Assembly: GCA_026197015.1 (NCBI GenBank)
Contig: JAPHRB010000153.1
Span: 1 to 9,944 of the forward strand
Source: Gammaproteobacteria bacterium
GTDB taxonomy: Bacteria; Pseudomonadota; Gammaproteobacteria; SZUA-229
Direction of reading: 5' to 3'
DNA: 9,944 nucleotides
Shown here one piece after another: positions 1-7,256 of the stretch. Under the pieces are notes generated by a model. The model was not told where the DNA came from, did not search any database, and saw only the letters and a program-made list of their open reading frames with translations. The translations under genes were made by a program, and so were the position numbers. Every line of letters starts with the position of its first letter. Position 1 is the stretch's first letter.

Positions 1-129
1 GACATTCAACTTGAAAAATCAACTAGTACTTCCGATCAAATTGATTTGTTGATGGAAGAAAACAAAAAATTGAGAAATGATATTTCTCATATTATGGATT
101 TATTACAATCCAATATGAACAACGAATAG
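1..129 (+). CDS. 3' end of an unidentified gene with C-terminal coiled coil (partial)
   Basis: The first frame is open from the window edge to a TAG stop at 127-129, giving the last 42 residues of a protein whose start lies outside the window. Residues 14-35 of this fragment show a clean heptad pattern: I14, L17, N21, L24, I28, I31 and L35 are spaced 3-4-3-4-3-4, with charged residues between. This predicts a short C-terminal coiled coil, and the Asn at one core position is typical of dimeric or oligomeric zippers. Such tails often act as oligomerisation segments of channels, receptors or regulators, but nothing here identifies the family. I do not recognise the gene. The next plus-strand frame opens at 119, so the two reading frames overlap slightly. 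Confidence 0.6.
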   Translation, partial: DIQLEKSTSTSDQIDLLMEENKKLRNDISHIMDLLQSNMNNE

Positions 130-367
130 AATATTAATTAAAAAATATAACGAAAGTATGAATATAAACGGTTATATGTCTGCATTTCTATCAGATCATG
201 GCTTCACCCCCATAGAGGCTTATCGAATTTTCTCATTTATTGTCGCTAGTGGTGTAACTGCTTGTTATGCAGATAGCAGAGATAAAGAGGCTGATACTTT
301 TTTACCTCTACATTGCGAGGATATTAAGTATACTGGTAAAGCACCACGTAATTTACCAAACCGCTAA
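119..367 (+). pseudogene. Orphan C-terminal fragment of a citryl-CoA lyase / citrate synthase-like protein
   Basis: The frame is open from 119 to a TAA at 365-367, with one ATG at 158 giving 69 residues. The translated piece matches, from memory of the family, the extreme C-terminus of citryl-CoA lyase/citrate synthase-like proteins: an N-[IV]-[ND]-G-x(2)-[SA]-A-x-L-x-D-x-GF block, a small-residue helix ending in VTACYAD, and a final Y-T-G-x-APRxLP tail (here residues 58-67). In full-length relatives this follows several hundred residues carrying the catalytic His and Asp, none of which is present upstream; the preceding DNA is a different gene. It is therefore most likely a 3' remnant left by deletion or rearrangement, although a translated 69-residue protein cannot be excluded. 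No convincing ribosome site precedes ATG 158 (only weak CGAAAG). The family call is from pattern recognition without a search. Confidence 0.5.
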
Positions 368-426
368 TTTTAATAAATTTATTATCGGAAAAATAATATT
401 TAATTATAATTTAAAACTTTCGACAT

Positions 427-2574
427 TTACATCTCATATCTTGCTTCAAATAATACGGCACGCTCATTAAGTAAATAATCTGGAATAACAACAAGATTAT
501 TAGCCAAAGCACTTGGTTCTTTAGCACCTTCGTCAAATAAATTACTTACTGTTACTGCAAACCCCCAATGGCCCATAACATTACTACGACGTAAGGTTAG
601 ATTAACAAGCGTATAATCATCTATATCACCCCGTGTATCTGTTGGTTCTCGACTTCGACTACCCACCCAATTGACCTGTGAGCTAACTTGCCAATCCGTC
701 ATGAACTTCCACCTGGCATCTATATATAATTGATTTTGAGCTGAAAAGGGTTCCTGTACTCCGGTAAATTTATCTTCTGTAACCTGATAGGCATAATTAA
801 ACATCAAATCAAACTTCCTGTTAATCGACCAATCCAGTTCTAATTCGTAGCCTTCCCCATCTAAATTTTTAGCATTTTGAGCTGTTTTTCCAGCAGTATC
901 AGTAACAAATTCAATCATATCCTCTGTTTCAAAAGTATAAATATTAAAATTAGCATTTAGTGCTGATGTAAATTGATAAATAAAAGATAACTCTAATGTA
1001 TCCATTGTTTCAGGTATAAGATCTGGATTACCAGTTAATACCGGGTTATTTTGTGAAAACTGTTCACTAAATGAAGGCGCTCTAAAAGCACTACCATACA
1101 ATAACTTGGTAATCATTTTTTGAGTAGTAGTCCAAACCAATGCTAAACGCGGATTTGTTGTACCACCAAAATCAGAATAGTCATCATAACGAACGCCTGC
1201 TGTTAATGTCCAATCAGGTGCTAGCTCCCAGATATCCTGAATAGATACATACATAACAGTCCTATCTTTATCAGGAACGTACACAAATTGAGTTCCGGTT
1301 ACATCAGTCAACGTACCATCTACAACCGAAAATGGAACTGGGTTATCTAATACTCCAGGACCAAAATTTTTAGTTTCACTCGCTTTAAGTTTTTCATTCT
1401 TAGCGCCTAAATTTACACGCCAGGTATGATTTTTTGTTCCATCATATATACCAATGAGGTCAATTTGTGGAATAAAACTCTCACCACCAGGATTACCAAT
1501 CAAGCCCTCTGAAAATGTAACGGGTACGCCTGTGACATCGATATTACCAGTAGTACCTATCAATGAAGTAGTGCCTGGAGGAAGAATATTTAGCTGTGCC
1601 TGCAATTCATTATATTGGTAACTAACTTTACCGGTTAAATCCCAGTTTTTTATCAATGATTTATTATTATATTCTGCTGATATTAACCACTGATCAATAT
1701 CATCATATCCCTCATGATCTATAGCTTGTGCGGCACCAGCACCTAAACCATTATCACGTTGGGACCAACCATCGAGGCCTATTTTCCAATTATCATTATT
1801 TAAATGGATGTTATAAGTTAATGCTTCATAACGTCTGTCTAAGTAACTGGGCGATAAAGAAGCGCTTGTTGAAAACGCGTCGTCTAAACCACTTTGTGTG
1901 TCACTCGATACAATTCTACTTTCATCTGCATCCTGTTTAGCAAACTCAAAATTTACAGCTAAATCCCAATCATCTGAAACATCACCACCATATTGGGCCC
2001 ACATATTTTTAGTGCCAAAAGAGCCAACACGAGCACCAAAATGGGCACCGTCCAGATCATTTGCAGATTTTGTGACTATATTTATAACTCCTGCAAATGC
2101 ATCTGCACCGTATACCGCTGACCCTGGACCGCGCACGACCTCTATACGTGAAATATTTTGCACATTAATGCGCAGATTTTGCAGTAACGATCCGTTAAAT
2201 ATATTTGAAGACATTCGATGCCCATTTAACAAGAATAGAACCTGAGGATTAAGACCAGTATATAAACCCCGAAATGTATAAACTGGATCAAGTCTATCTA
2301 ATGTTGAAGGCTCAACATGAAGACCAGGTACTCTCTCAAGAACTTCATCTATAGTCATTGCGCCCATTGCTTTTATATCTTCAGCTGTAATTACGCTAGC
2401 GGTAGATGGTGCAACAGCAATAGGCTGAGTTACACCTGTTGCTATACTAATCATCTCGTCATCACCATAAAGAAGATATAGATCTTCCTCTTCTGTCGCT
2501 TCTTGCGCGTTAGCAGTGTGAATGTATGATAATAAAATGCTTGATATAAAAACATTAAGCAGACAGCGTTTCAT
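427..2574 (-). CDS. TonB-dependent outer-membrane receptor
   Basis: Outer-membrane ligand-gated porin driven by TonB, 715 residues from the chosen start. Residues 1-23 form a signal peptide ending in TANA before QEA. An acidic segment and a MISIATG stretch (about residues 41-47) take the position of a TonB box. The plug domain (about 50-168) contains VITAEDI, a VPGLHV motif and the very conserved EVVRGPGSAVYGADAFAGVINIVT signature split around residues 145-167. The remaining 540 residues alternate as beta-strands and contain the late barrel motifs GSAFRAPSFSEQ and NPDLIPET. An ATG 24 bases upstream (2598) is in frame, but GGAGA sits six bases before the ATG at 2574, so the shorter start is preferred. 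The last residue is Met with Tyr two before it, rather than the usual terminal aromatic. It is the third gene of a minus-strand set with a GGDEF-EAL protein and a binding protein. The substrate is unknown; nothing marks it as siderophore- or cobalamin-specific. Confidence 0.93.
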   Translation of the reverse strand: MKRCLLNVFISSILLSYIHTANAQEATEEEDLYLLYGDDEMISIATGVTQPIAVAPSTASVITAEDIKAMGAMTIDEVLERVPGLHVEPSTLDRLDPVYTFRGLYTGLNPQVLFLLNGHRMSSNIFNGSLLQNLRINVQNISRIEVVRGPGSAVYGADAFAGVINIVTKSANDLDGAHFGARVGSFGTKNMWAQYGGDVSDDWDLAVNFEFAKQDADESRIVSSDTQSGLDDAFSTSASLSPSYLDRRYEALTYNIHLNNDNWKIGLDGWSQRDNGLGAGAAQAIDHEGYDDIDQWLISAEYNNKSLIKNWDLTGKVSYQYNELQAQLNILPPGTTSLIGTTGNIDVTGVPVTFSEGLIGNPGGESFIPQIDLIGIYDGTKNHTWRVNLGAKNEKLKASETKNFGPGVLDNPVPFSVVDGTLTDVTGTQFVYVPDKDRTVMYVSIQDIWELAPDWTLTAGVRYDDYSDFGGTTNPRLALVWTTTQKMITKLLYGSAFRAPSFSEQFSQNNPVLTGNPDLIPETMDTLELSFIYQFTSALNANFNIYTFETEDMIEFVTDTAGKTAQNAKNLDGEGYELELDWSINRKFDLMFNYAYQVTEDKFTGVQEPFSAQNQLYIDARWKFMTDWQVSSQVNWVGSRSREPTDTRGDIDDYTLVNLTLRRSNVMGHWGFAVTVSNLFDEGAKEPSALANNLVVIPDYLLNERAVLFEARYEM

Positions 2575-2580
2575 TAAATA

Positions 2581-2585
2581 TCTCC
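2581..2585 (-). promoter_or_regulatory. Ribosome binding site that fixes the receptor start
   Basis: On the minus strand GGAGA lies six bases before the ATG at 2574. The alternative upstream ATG at 2598 lies before this site and has no comparable site of its own. The shorter protein also begins directly with a normal MKR signal-peptide n-region. Confidence 0.7.
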
Positions 2586-2672
2586 AATGACAGCGCATCC
2601 ATTCTTGTCAGGTGGTTTGCATTTGGCCTCTAATGGGCATTAATAATATAATTTGTATATAACGTAGTTAGT

Positions 2673-5192
2673 TTATCTGGAAATCAATTTCACAACTTTG
2701 CTCTTATCTGTCTCTTTTTTTCTTAGTTCTATATTAGCATCAGATAAATGATCAAGAGACTGTGGTTTAGCAATATGATACCCCTGAGCTTCATCAACTC
2801 CTAATTCTTTCAAACGGACTAATATCTCTTCATCTTCTACATATTCTGCAATTGTTTTAAGACCCAAAACGTGGCCAATATCATTTATTGACTTAACCAT
2901 AGCATTATCAATTGGGTCAGAAATTATATCTTTGACAAAGACACCGTCAATTTTTAAATAATCAATAGGAAAATTCTTTAAATAGGCGAAAGAAGACATA
3001 CCACTACCAAAATCATCAAGTGCTGATTTACAGCCCAGCTTTCTTAACTGATTAATCAAACCAGTTGCTTTTGAGAGATTTGTAACAGCCGCTGTTTCTG
3101 TGATTTCAAAACATATTTTTTCTGAAGGTACTTTTGTCTTATCAAATTGTAACTGTATAAAATCAAATAATTTTTCATCATTTAGTGACATACCTGATAA
3201 GTTAATTGCACAACACTTCAAATTTTCAAGTTGTACTGGATTTCGTGCCAACCAGTTAAGTGATGCACGAATTACCCAGCGATCTACTTTATGGATTAGA
3301 TTATAACGTTCGGCCGCAGGTAAAAAGAAACCCGGAGGCAATATATTGCCTTCTTTATCTAACATACGAATTAAAATTTCATAGTGCTGTGTTGTTTCAG
3401 TTAAATCATCCATTGACACTATGGGTTGATAATAGAGCTGAAACAGGTCATTTTCATATGCTTCTGTTATGCTTGATACAACATTCATTTCGCCCTGACG
3501 TTGAATTAACTCTTTATCATTTACAAGATAGGTGTGAACACGATTACGTCCTTTTTCTTTAGCCATATAACAGGAAGAATCTGCCTTGCTTAAAATATCC
3601 TGATACTCATGATTGGAGTAGTTAATTGGCACTAAACCGATACTGATACCAATGCTGAAAGGATTATCGTTCCATACAAAACGATAATCCTGAACAGCTT
3701 CACACATTGATTTTGCAATCTTTTCTGCTTTTTCAAGCGGGCAGTTTTCCAGTAACAGAACAAACTCATCACCGCCTAATCGGGCTAACGTGTCATCTGA
3801 TTTTCTCACCCTGTTTGCAAGCAATTTTGAAATATTCTGTAGTAACTGATCCCCTGCCATATGGCCACAGGTATCATTTATCACTTTAAACTGATCTAGA
3901 TCCATATAACATAATGCATGCTCCGTATCTTCATCTACTTCACTCAGGACAGCCGTTAAATATCGTTCGAAATCAGCTCTATTAATTAACCCTGTTAATG
4001 AATCATGGGTTGCCTGATAGCTCAATTTTTTGGCCATGTTACGTGTTTCAGTCACATCGTGAAACACCATTACCGTTCCAGTAATATTATTCCTTTTGTC
4101 TCGGGTTAGAGCTACTGAGTCTTCGACAAATATCTCATCACCTATTTTAGGTCTAAACATACAATGCTGTTCTGAATTAATAACCTGATGAAATTCCAGG
4201 CATTTAAGTATTGGATTATCATCTCTGGTATGATTTTTTTCATCAAACATCTGAAAGATATCATCTAAACTGGTTTCATTAATTTCATTAAGTCTCCAGC
4301 CGGTTAAACGTTCAGCTACTGGGTTTAAATAAAGAACCTTACCTTCTATATCTGTTGTAATAACACCATCCGCAATAGAATTTAAAGTTATCAGCGCCCT
4401 TTCTTTTTCTTTAAACAGTGCCTCCTTTTTTTCATCTAATACTTCCATCATGTCATTAAATACACTGGCTATGTGTACGATTTCTTCCGGGCCTTCTAGT
4501 TTAGCTTTAACCTGTGCATCGCCTTTTTTAGCTTGTTGCATAGTTTGAGATAAATTATTTAATGGCCTGGTTACATGTTTAAGTACATAACTAAGCAGAA
4601 ACAATATAATGGCAGTTATGATTAGTGCTATACCTATATTCGTAATAAATATAGTTTTCTGTATTTTATTTAATGCTATTTTATCAACAACTACATAAAC
4701 TGAACCTATAAATTCTTTCGTGCTGGAATCGTCAATATAAAGTGGACTATCATCATTTACCGGGCTATATACGGGTGCTGAAAAATGCCAAACCAGAGGT
4801 GATTCACTTAAAACTAGAGGTTTTTCATTCTTATATTCTGTTGGTAAAACCGCATAGGGCTCATTCTTAATATCACCTTTCGCTATGAGCGGCTTAAAAT
4901 CACTATCCAGTACCTGTACAAAACTGACACTCGGAAAAAGCAGCGCAGAGGAAACGGCTTCTTCTGCATTTTCCGAACTGCCATACAATAATGCCAACAT
5001 ACTTTGCGACGCAAGATTAGCGGTTACCTGAAAGCCTTCATTAATAATTTGCTCTCGCATCTGATTACTGGCGAACCAGGATGACGCAACTGCTGAAATC
5101 AATGCGAGCCCAAGCACACTTAATGTAAAAACAGAAAATAACTGTTGTCTCAAGCTATATTGTGATGAAAATATTTCTTTAATTAAACTCAC
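2673..5192 (-). CDS. Membrane sensor with HAMP, PAS, GGDEF and EAL domains (cyclic di-GMP turnover)
   Basis: Inner-membrane protein of 839 residues that should make and/or degrade cyclic di-GMP. Membrane segments lie at about 19-41 and 182-204, flanking a roughly 140-residue periplasmic sensor that resembles CHASE8-type domains. HAMP follows at about 205-257, PAS at about 265-382 (ending in a VFHDVTE motif), GGDEF at about 390-555 and EAL at about 570-820. The active-site GGDEF is intact at 473-477. Five residues before it the inhibitory site reads KSDD, with Lys in place of Arg of RxxD. In the EAL domain the name motif is EIL (605-607), while the other expected metal and catalytic residues are present: N664, E696, D726-D727, K747, E783 and Q803. 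Both activities are therefore plausible. The start codon is GTG, 12 bases after the stop of the binding-protein gene, with a weak TGGG upstream. The periplasmic face suggests it reads the neighbouring binding protein or its ligand. Confidence 0.93.
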   Translation of the reverse strand: MSLIKEIFSSQYSLRQQLFSVFTLSVLGLALISAVASSWFASNQMREQIINEGFQVTANLASQSMLALLYGSSENAEEAVSSALLFPSVSFVQVLDSDFKPLIAKGDIKNEPYAVLPTEYKNEKPLVLSESPLVWHFSAPVYSPVNDDSPLYIDDSSTKEFIGSVYVVVDKIALNKIQKTIFITNIGIALIITAIILFLLSYVLKHVTRPLNNLSQTMQQAKKGDAQVKAKLEGPEEIVHIASVFNDMMEVLDEKKEALFKEKERALITLNSIADGVITTDIEGKVLYLNPVAERLTGWRLNEINETSLDDIFQMFDEKNHTRDDNPILKCLEFHQVINSEQHCMFRPKIGDEIFVEDSVALTRDKRNNITGTVMVFHDVTETRNMAKKLSYQATHDSLTGLINRADFERYLTAVLSEVDEDTEHALCYMDLDQFKVINDTCGHMAGDQLLQNISKLLANRVRKSDDTLARLGGDEFVLLLENCPLEKAEKIAKSMCEAVQDYRFVWNDNPFSIGISIGLVPINYSNHEYQDILSKADSSCYMAKEKGRNRVHTYLVNDKELIQRQGEMNVVSSITEAYENDLFQLYYQPIVSMDDLTETTQHYEILIRMLDKEGNILPPGFFLPAAERYNLIHKVDRWVIRASLNWLARNPVQLENLKCCAINLSGMSLNDEKLFDFIQLQFDKTKVPSEKICFEITETAAVTNLSKATGLINQLRKLGCKSALDDFGSGMSSFAYLKNFPIDYLKIDGVFVKDIISDPIDNAMVKSINDIGHVLGLKTIAEYVEDEEILVRLKELGVDEAQGYHIAKPQSLDHLSDANIELRKKETDKSKVVKLISR

Positions 5193-5204
5193 ACTAAATA
5201 CCCA

Positions 5205-6152
5205 TTATCTCGCTGGAAATACAATATCAAACTTACGCTGCTCGCTTTTAGAAAAGTTCAAACCAAGATGCGAGGCTGTACGAATGTTTACTGCTAACTT
5301 AAGATCAGATGTTGGTAATAATTCATATTTACCTTTGGCATTCATTTGCTCAACTGCGATACTTGCAAGCTTTCTACCTACAAGTTTATGATCTGGAAAT
5401 AATGCAAATAAAGTACCCTTTTTTGCATGTAATGGATTATTTGAAAATACAACAATATTTTTATCCCATGCGATTTTTAATATCTTGGGAAGAATGGCTT
5501 TATCAGGTACAACCCGGTCTAGTGGAATCCAGATTGCATCTTTTTTGCTTTTAACTTTATTTAATATTTCAGTATACTTGTGTATACCCTGTTTTAGATT
5601 TTCAACCTTGTAAGATAACAGTTCTATTTTATGTTTTGAAGCTGCTGACTCAGCAATTTTCACTAACCAGCCAGTATTTTTCTCACTATAAACAACATGA
5701 ACGCGTTTAACTTCAGGTGCTAAATTACTCAAATGCTCTATAAACAGCTCAGGGTTACCATCCATACTGATACCGCCATGACCATTTGGTGCTGCGACAA
5801 TGGCACCAATAGTTAAAGGTAAATTGTTATTAAGCTGTTTGGCGATCTTATAACTTCGCTGACCCAGTGCAATAATTGTCTGGCAATGACTACTATTTAA
5901 CCAGTTATTAACATCGGTGATCTGTGTTTTTTTAGATATTCGATGGCTGGTTACATTAATATTATCAAACTGTTTAACACCTTCCAGTATGTTTTTAAAT
6001 ACCTTTGAGTATCCACCACTCGCTTCTGGATATAAAACGGCAAGTTCTACTGTTTCTGCACATGCATACTGAATGCTAACAATACTGAATATTATTAGAA
6101 TTAAGCTATATATTTTTAAAATGGTTCGTTTAGGGCCATTTAATATATTCAC
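5205..6152 (-). CDS. Periplasmic ABC-type substrate-binding protein without transporter partners
   Basis: Exported binding protein of 315 residues, first gene of the minus-strand set. Residues 1-32 form a signal peptide with a long hydrophobic core and an ACA cleavage site before ETVE. The mature part has the look of the ABC_sub_bind (PF04392) family: an opening VELAVLYPEASGGYSKVF strand-helix, TIIALGQRSYKIA at about 92-104, a hinge-region VHVVYS-x-KNTGW at about 151-161, DAIWIPLDR at about 205-213, and a closing KLAVNIRTASHLGLNFS segment. Members are usually found with a permease and ATPase, which are absent here; the partners are a GGDEF-EAL protein and a TonB receptor. This suggests a sensory rather than uptake role. 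The start is GTG with AGGGTGA just upstream. The ligand is not predictable from sequence by eye. Confidence 0.85.
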   Translation of the reverse strand: MNILNGPKRTILKIYSLILIIFSIVSIQYACAETVELAVLYPEASGGYSKVFKNILEGVKQFDNINVTSHRISKKTQITDVNNWLNSSHCQTIIALGQRSYKIAKQLNNNLPLTIGAIVAAPNGHGGISMDGNPELFIEHLSNLAPEVKRVHVVYSEKNTGWLVKIAESAASKHKIELLSYKVENLKQGIHKYTEILNKVKSKKDAIWIPLDRVVPDKAILPKILKIAWDKNIVVFSNNPLHAKKGTLFALFPDHKLVGRKLASIAVEQMNAKGKYELLPTSDLKLAVNIRTASHLGLNFSKSEQRKFDIVFPAR

Positions 6153-6155
6153 TAC

Positions 6156-6162
6156 TCACCCT
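6156..6162 (-). promoter_or_regulatory. Ribosome binding site for the binding-protein GTG start
   Basis: AGGGTGA on the minus strand matches the anti-Shine-Dalgarno well and ends three bases before the GTG at 6152. It supports a GTG start where no ATG exists nearby. A small inverted repeat just upstream (TAGGT at 6164-6168 with ACCTA at 6177-6181) could form a weak stem next to it. Confidence 0.5.
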
Positions 6163-6223
6163 GTAGGTATAAATTGACCTATGCCTCGTTTAATTAAATT
6201 AAATACAGCCCTTACCAGCGGCT

Positions 6224-6229
6224 ATTATA
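6224..6229 (-). promoter_or_regulatory. Candidate -10 box for the three-gene set
   Basis: On the minus strand a perfect TATAAT lies 71 bases before the GTG of the binding-protein gene. No good TTGACA-like hexamer sits 16-18 bases upstream, so if this is a promoter it is either activator-dependent or weak. In AT-rich DNA such a hexamer can arise by chance. Confidence 0.3.
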
Positions 6230-6556
6230 TGTATTATGACAAGCTGATACCGAAGTATAGATCTAAATAGACCACACTACCCCTGATAACATCCAGGAAA
6301 TATTCATGTTTAGACTATCTCAAAACTAAAATATAATGATTATAGTGATCAAATAGTCAGCTAATCACTCATTAATGTCTATTTTTATAAGACCAAACAG
6401 TTATCACAAACTTCAACAACTTAAATCACTCATGTATTAAGCTATATAACACCCATACATTAGAATTTTATTATATTATATATTTATCACATTATTAAAT
6501 ACTATTCTCTTAACACTACATGGCGTTATAAATAATCAACATATCGGGGAAAACCA

Positions 6557-6676
6557 ATGAACAAAATAACAATTGCGGGTATATCGGCCGAAATCTTTTT
6601 TTCTGTAGCAACTACGCAACTACAAATCGCTAGTCATAACATTATTCTGCTTCAGAGCTTTAAATATACGAAATAG
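6557..6676 (+). CDS. Possible 39-residue exported peptide or fossil of a longer exported protein
   Basis: An ATG at 6557 is preceded by GGGGA at 6546-6550 with a six-base spacer, better than several real genes in this window. The frame encodes 39 residues and ends in TAG at 6674-6676. The first 19 residues (MNKITIAGIS then AEIFFSVAT) look like a signal-peptide start with a Lys n-region and hydrophobic core, but a Glu interrupts the core and no clear cleavage site follows. The rest (residues 20-39) resembles no family known to me. The best explanation is either a small membrane/secreted peptide or the leftover 5' end of an exported-protein gene whose remainder was deleted. An inverted repeat ten bases after the stop could terminate its transcript. 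It is convergent with the phospholipase-like gene. Confidence 0.3.
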   Translation: MNKITIAGISAEIFFSVATTQLQIASHNIILLQSFKYTK

Positions 6677-6685
6677 AATCAAAAA

Positions 6686-6734
6686 TTAAATACCAGAAGA
6701 AATACTTCACGGCTTAATATTCTTCAGTATTTAA
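6686..6734 (-). terminator. Inverted repeat between convergent frames, likely terminator of the nirJ-nirN-phospholipase transcript
   Basis: TTAAATAC (6686-6693) pairs exactly with GTATTTAA (6727-6734), and just inside GAAGAA (6696-6701) pairs with TTCTTC (6720-6725). Two unpaired bases on one side and one on the other separate the stems, and the loop is 18 bases. Read on the minus strand the second arm runs straight into a T-rich tail (AATTTTTGATTC), as in intrinsic terminators, and it begins eleven bases after the stop of the phospholipase-like gene. The stem is AT-rich, so it is a weak terminator by composition. It could also serve the small plus-strand frame ending at 6676. Confidence 0.45.
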
Positions 6735-6744
6735 CTTATACAGC

Positions 6745-7197
6745 TTACTCACCTTCATTTCTATCCTTAGATATTTGCTTAATTTCGTGATCTATAATAT
6801 TTTTAAATGCCTCAAGTTTATTAACAACCTGCAGCTTATCTGCTCGGCTTAAGGCTTTATAACCACGACCATAAGGCCAGCCATAACCCCATCTAAATGA
6901 TGAATTTAAGACAGGCGAACCACCTACTTTAACACCTGCTAACATTAATTTTGCAATATGCGGCGCACCCACATTTTTAACACATAACTCAAGATCATAG
7001 TCTGCTGTGTTTTTCTGCTTTTCTGTGCCACCCTTCCAGTACGCCAGATCATGTAAAAAACAGCAATTATTCCACAAAGACTGCTGCCTAAATGTACCAT
7101 CAGGAAAGGCGCTACAACCATCAGATGTAAAAGGTTTAATCTCTGATGCTAGAGTAGTAGTTGAGATCAAAAACAGGAGTATAAATCGCCAGTACAT
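6745..7197 (-). CDS. Secreted phospholipase A2-like protein
   Basis: Small exported protein of 150 residues. Residues 1-17 form a signal peptide (hydrophobic core, TLA before SEI). The mature part carries the phospholipase A2 catalytic helix: C45-C46-x2-H49-D50-x2-Y53, with a second acidic position at D66/D68 near C72, in the order seen in bacterial PLA2-fold proteins. An upstream DGCSAFPDG motif (26-34) fits the segment that carries the calcium loop or its substitute. A conserved-looking FRWGYGWPYGRGY block (101-113) follows, then a charged helical tail. Expected chemistry is hydrolysis of the sn-2 ester of phospholipids in the periplasm or outside the cell, but activity is not proven for this bacterial subgroup. 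The gene lies 59 bases after nirN on the same strand, with GAGA before the ATG, and probably shares its transcript. A link to nitrite respiration is not established. Confidence 0.8.
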   Translation of the reverse strand: MYWRFILLFLISTTTLASEIKPFTSDGCSAFPDGTFRQQSLWNNCCFLHDLAYWKGGTEKQKNTADYDLELCVKNVGAPHIAKLMLAGVKVGGSPVLNSSFRWGYGWPYGRGYKALSRADKLQVVNKLEAFKNIIDHEIKQISKDRNEGE

Positions 7198-7256
7198 ATT
7201 TTCTCAATGTTTATTCATCAATTTTAGAATAATATGAAGTTATATAAAGTCGAGCT

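Larger units (their letters stand above)
6153..6556. other. AT-rich intergenic region with palindromes, no gene seen
   Basis: No convincing gene is present on either strand. The stretch holds the leader and candidate promoter of the binding-protein gene (up to about 6260). Further upstream is a cluster of symmetric elements: GACTAT at 6313-6318 faces ATAGTC at 6353-6358, and between them TATAATGATTATA (6332-6344) is an exact 6+1+6 palindrome. These could be operator sites for the divergent flank. A loose plus-strand promoter-like pair, TTAACA at 6510-6515 and AATAAT at 6531-6536 with a 15-base spacer, precedes the small open frame at 6557. The rest is low-complexity A/T sequence. Confidence 0.4.

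Noticed and set aside
371..384. 14-base palindrome TAATAAATTTATTA between the convergent fragment and receptor gene, considered as a terminator
   Set aside because: It has no G/C pairs, no loop and no clear T-tail, and such palindromes are common in DNA this AT-rich.
1898..2245. 115-residue open frame on the plus strand inside the receptor gene, and other plus-strand frames inside the minus-strand genes
   Set aside because: They are antisense to clearly conserved coding sequence, lack ribosome sites and have composition unlike real proteins.
2575..2598. Eight-residue N-terminal extension of the receptor from the ATG at 2598
   Set aside because: The GGAGA site lies downstream of that ATG and is correctly spaced for the ATG at 2574, which directly begins a normal signal peptide.
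2575..2672. Possible separate promoter or riboswitch-like element in the 98-base gap before the receptor gene
   Set aside because: TATATT-like strings are present but without a matching -35, and only short mismatched stems such as GCATT/AATG were found. No cobalamin-riboswitch-like features are visible.
6375..6440. 21-codon plus-strand frame in the intergenic region
   Set aside because: It has no ribosome site and no recognisable protein character, and is too short to support.
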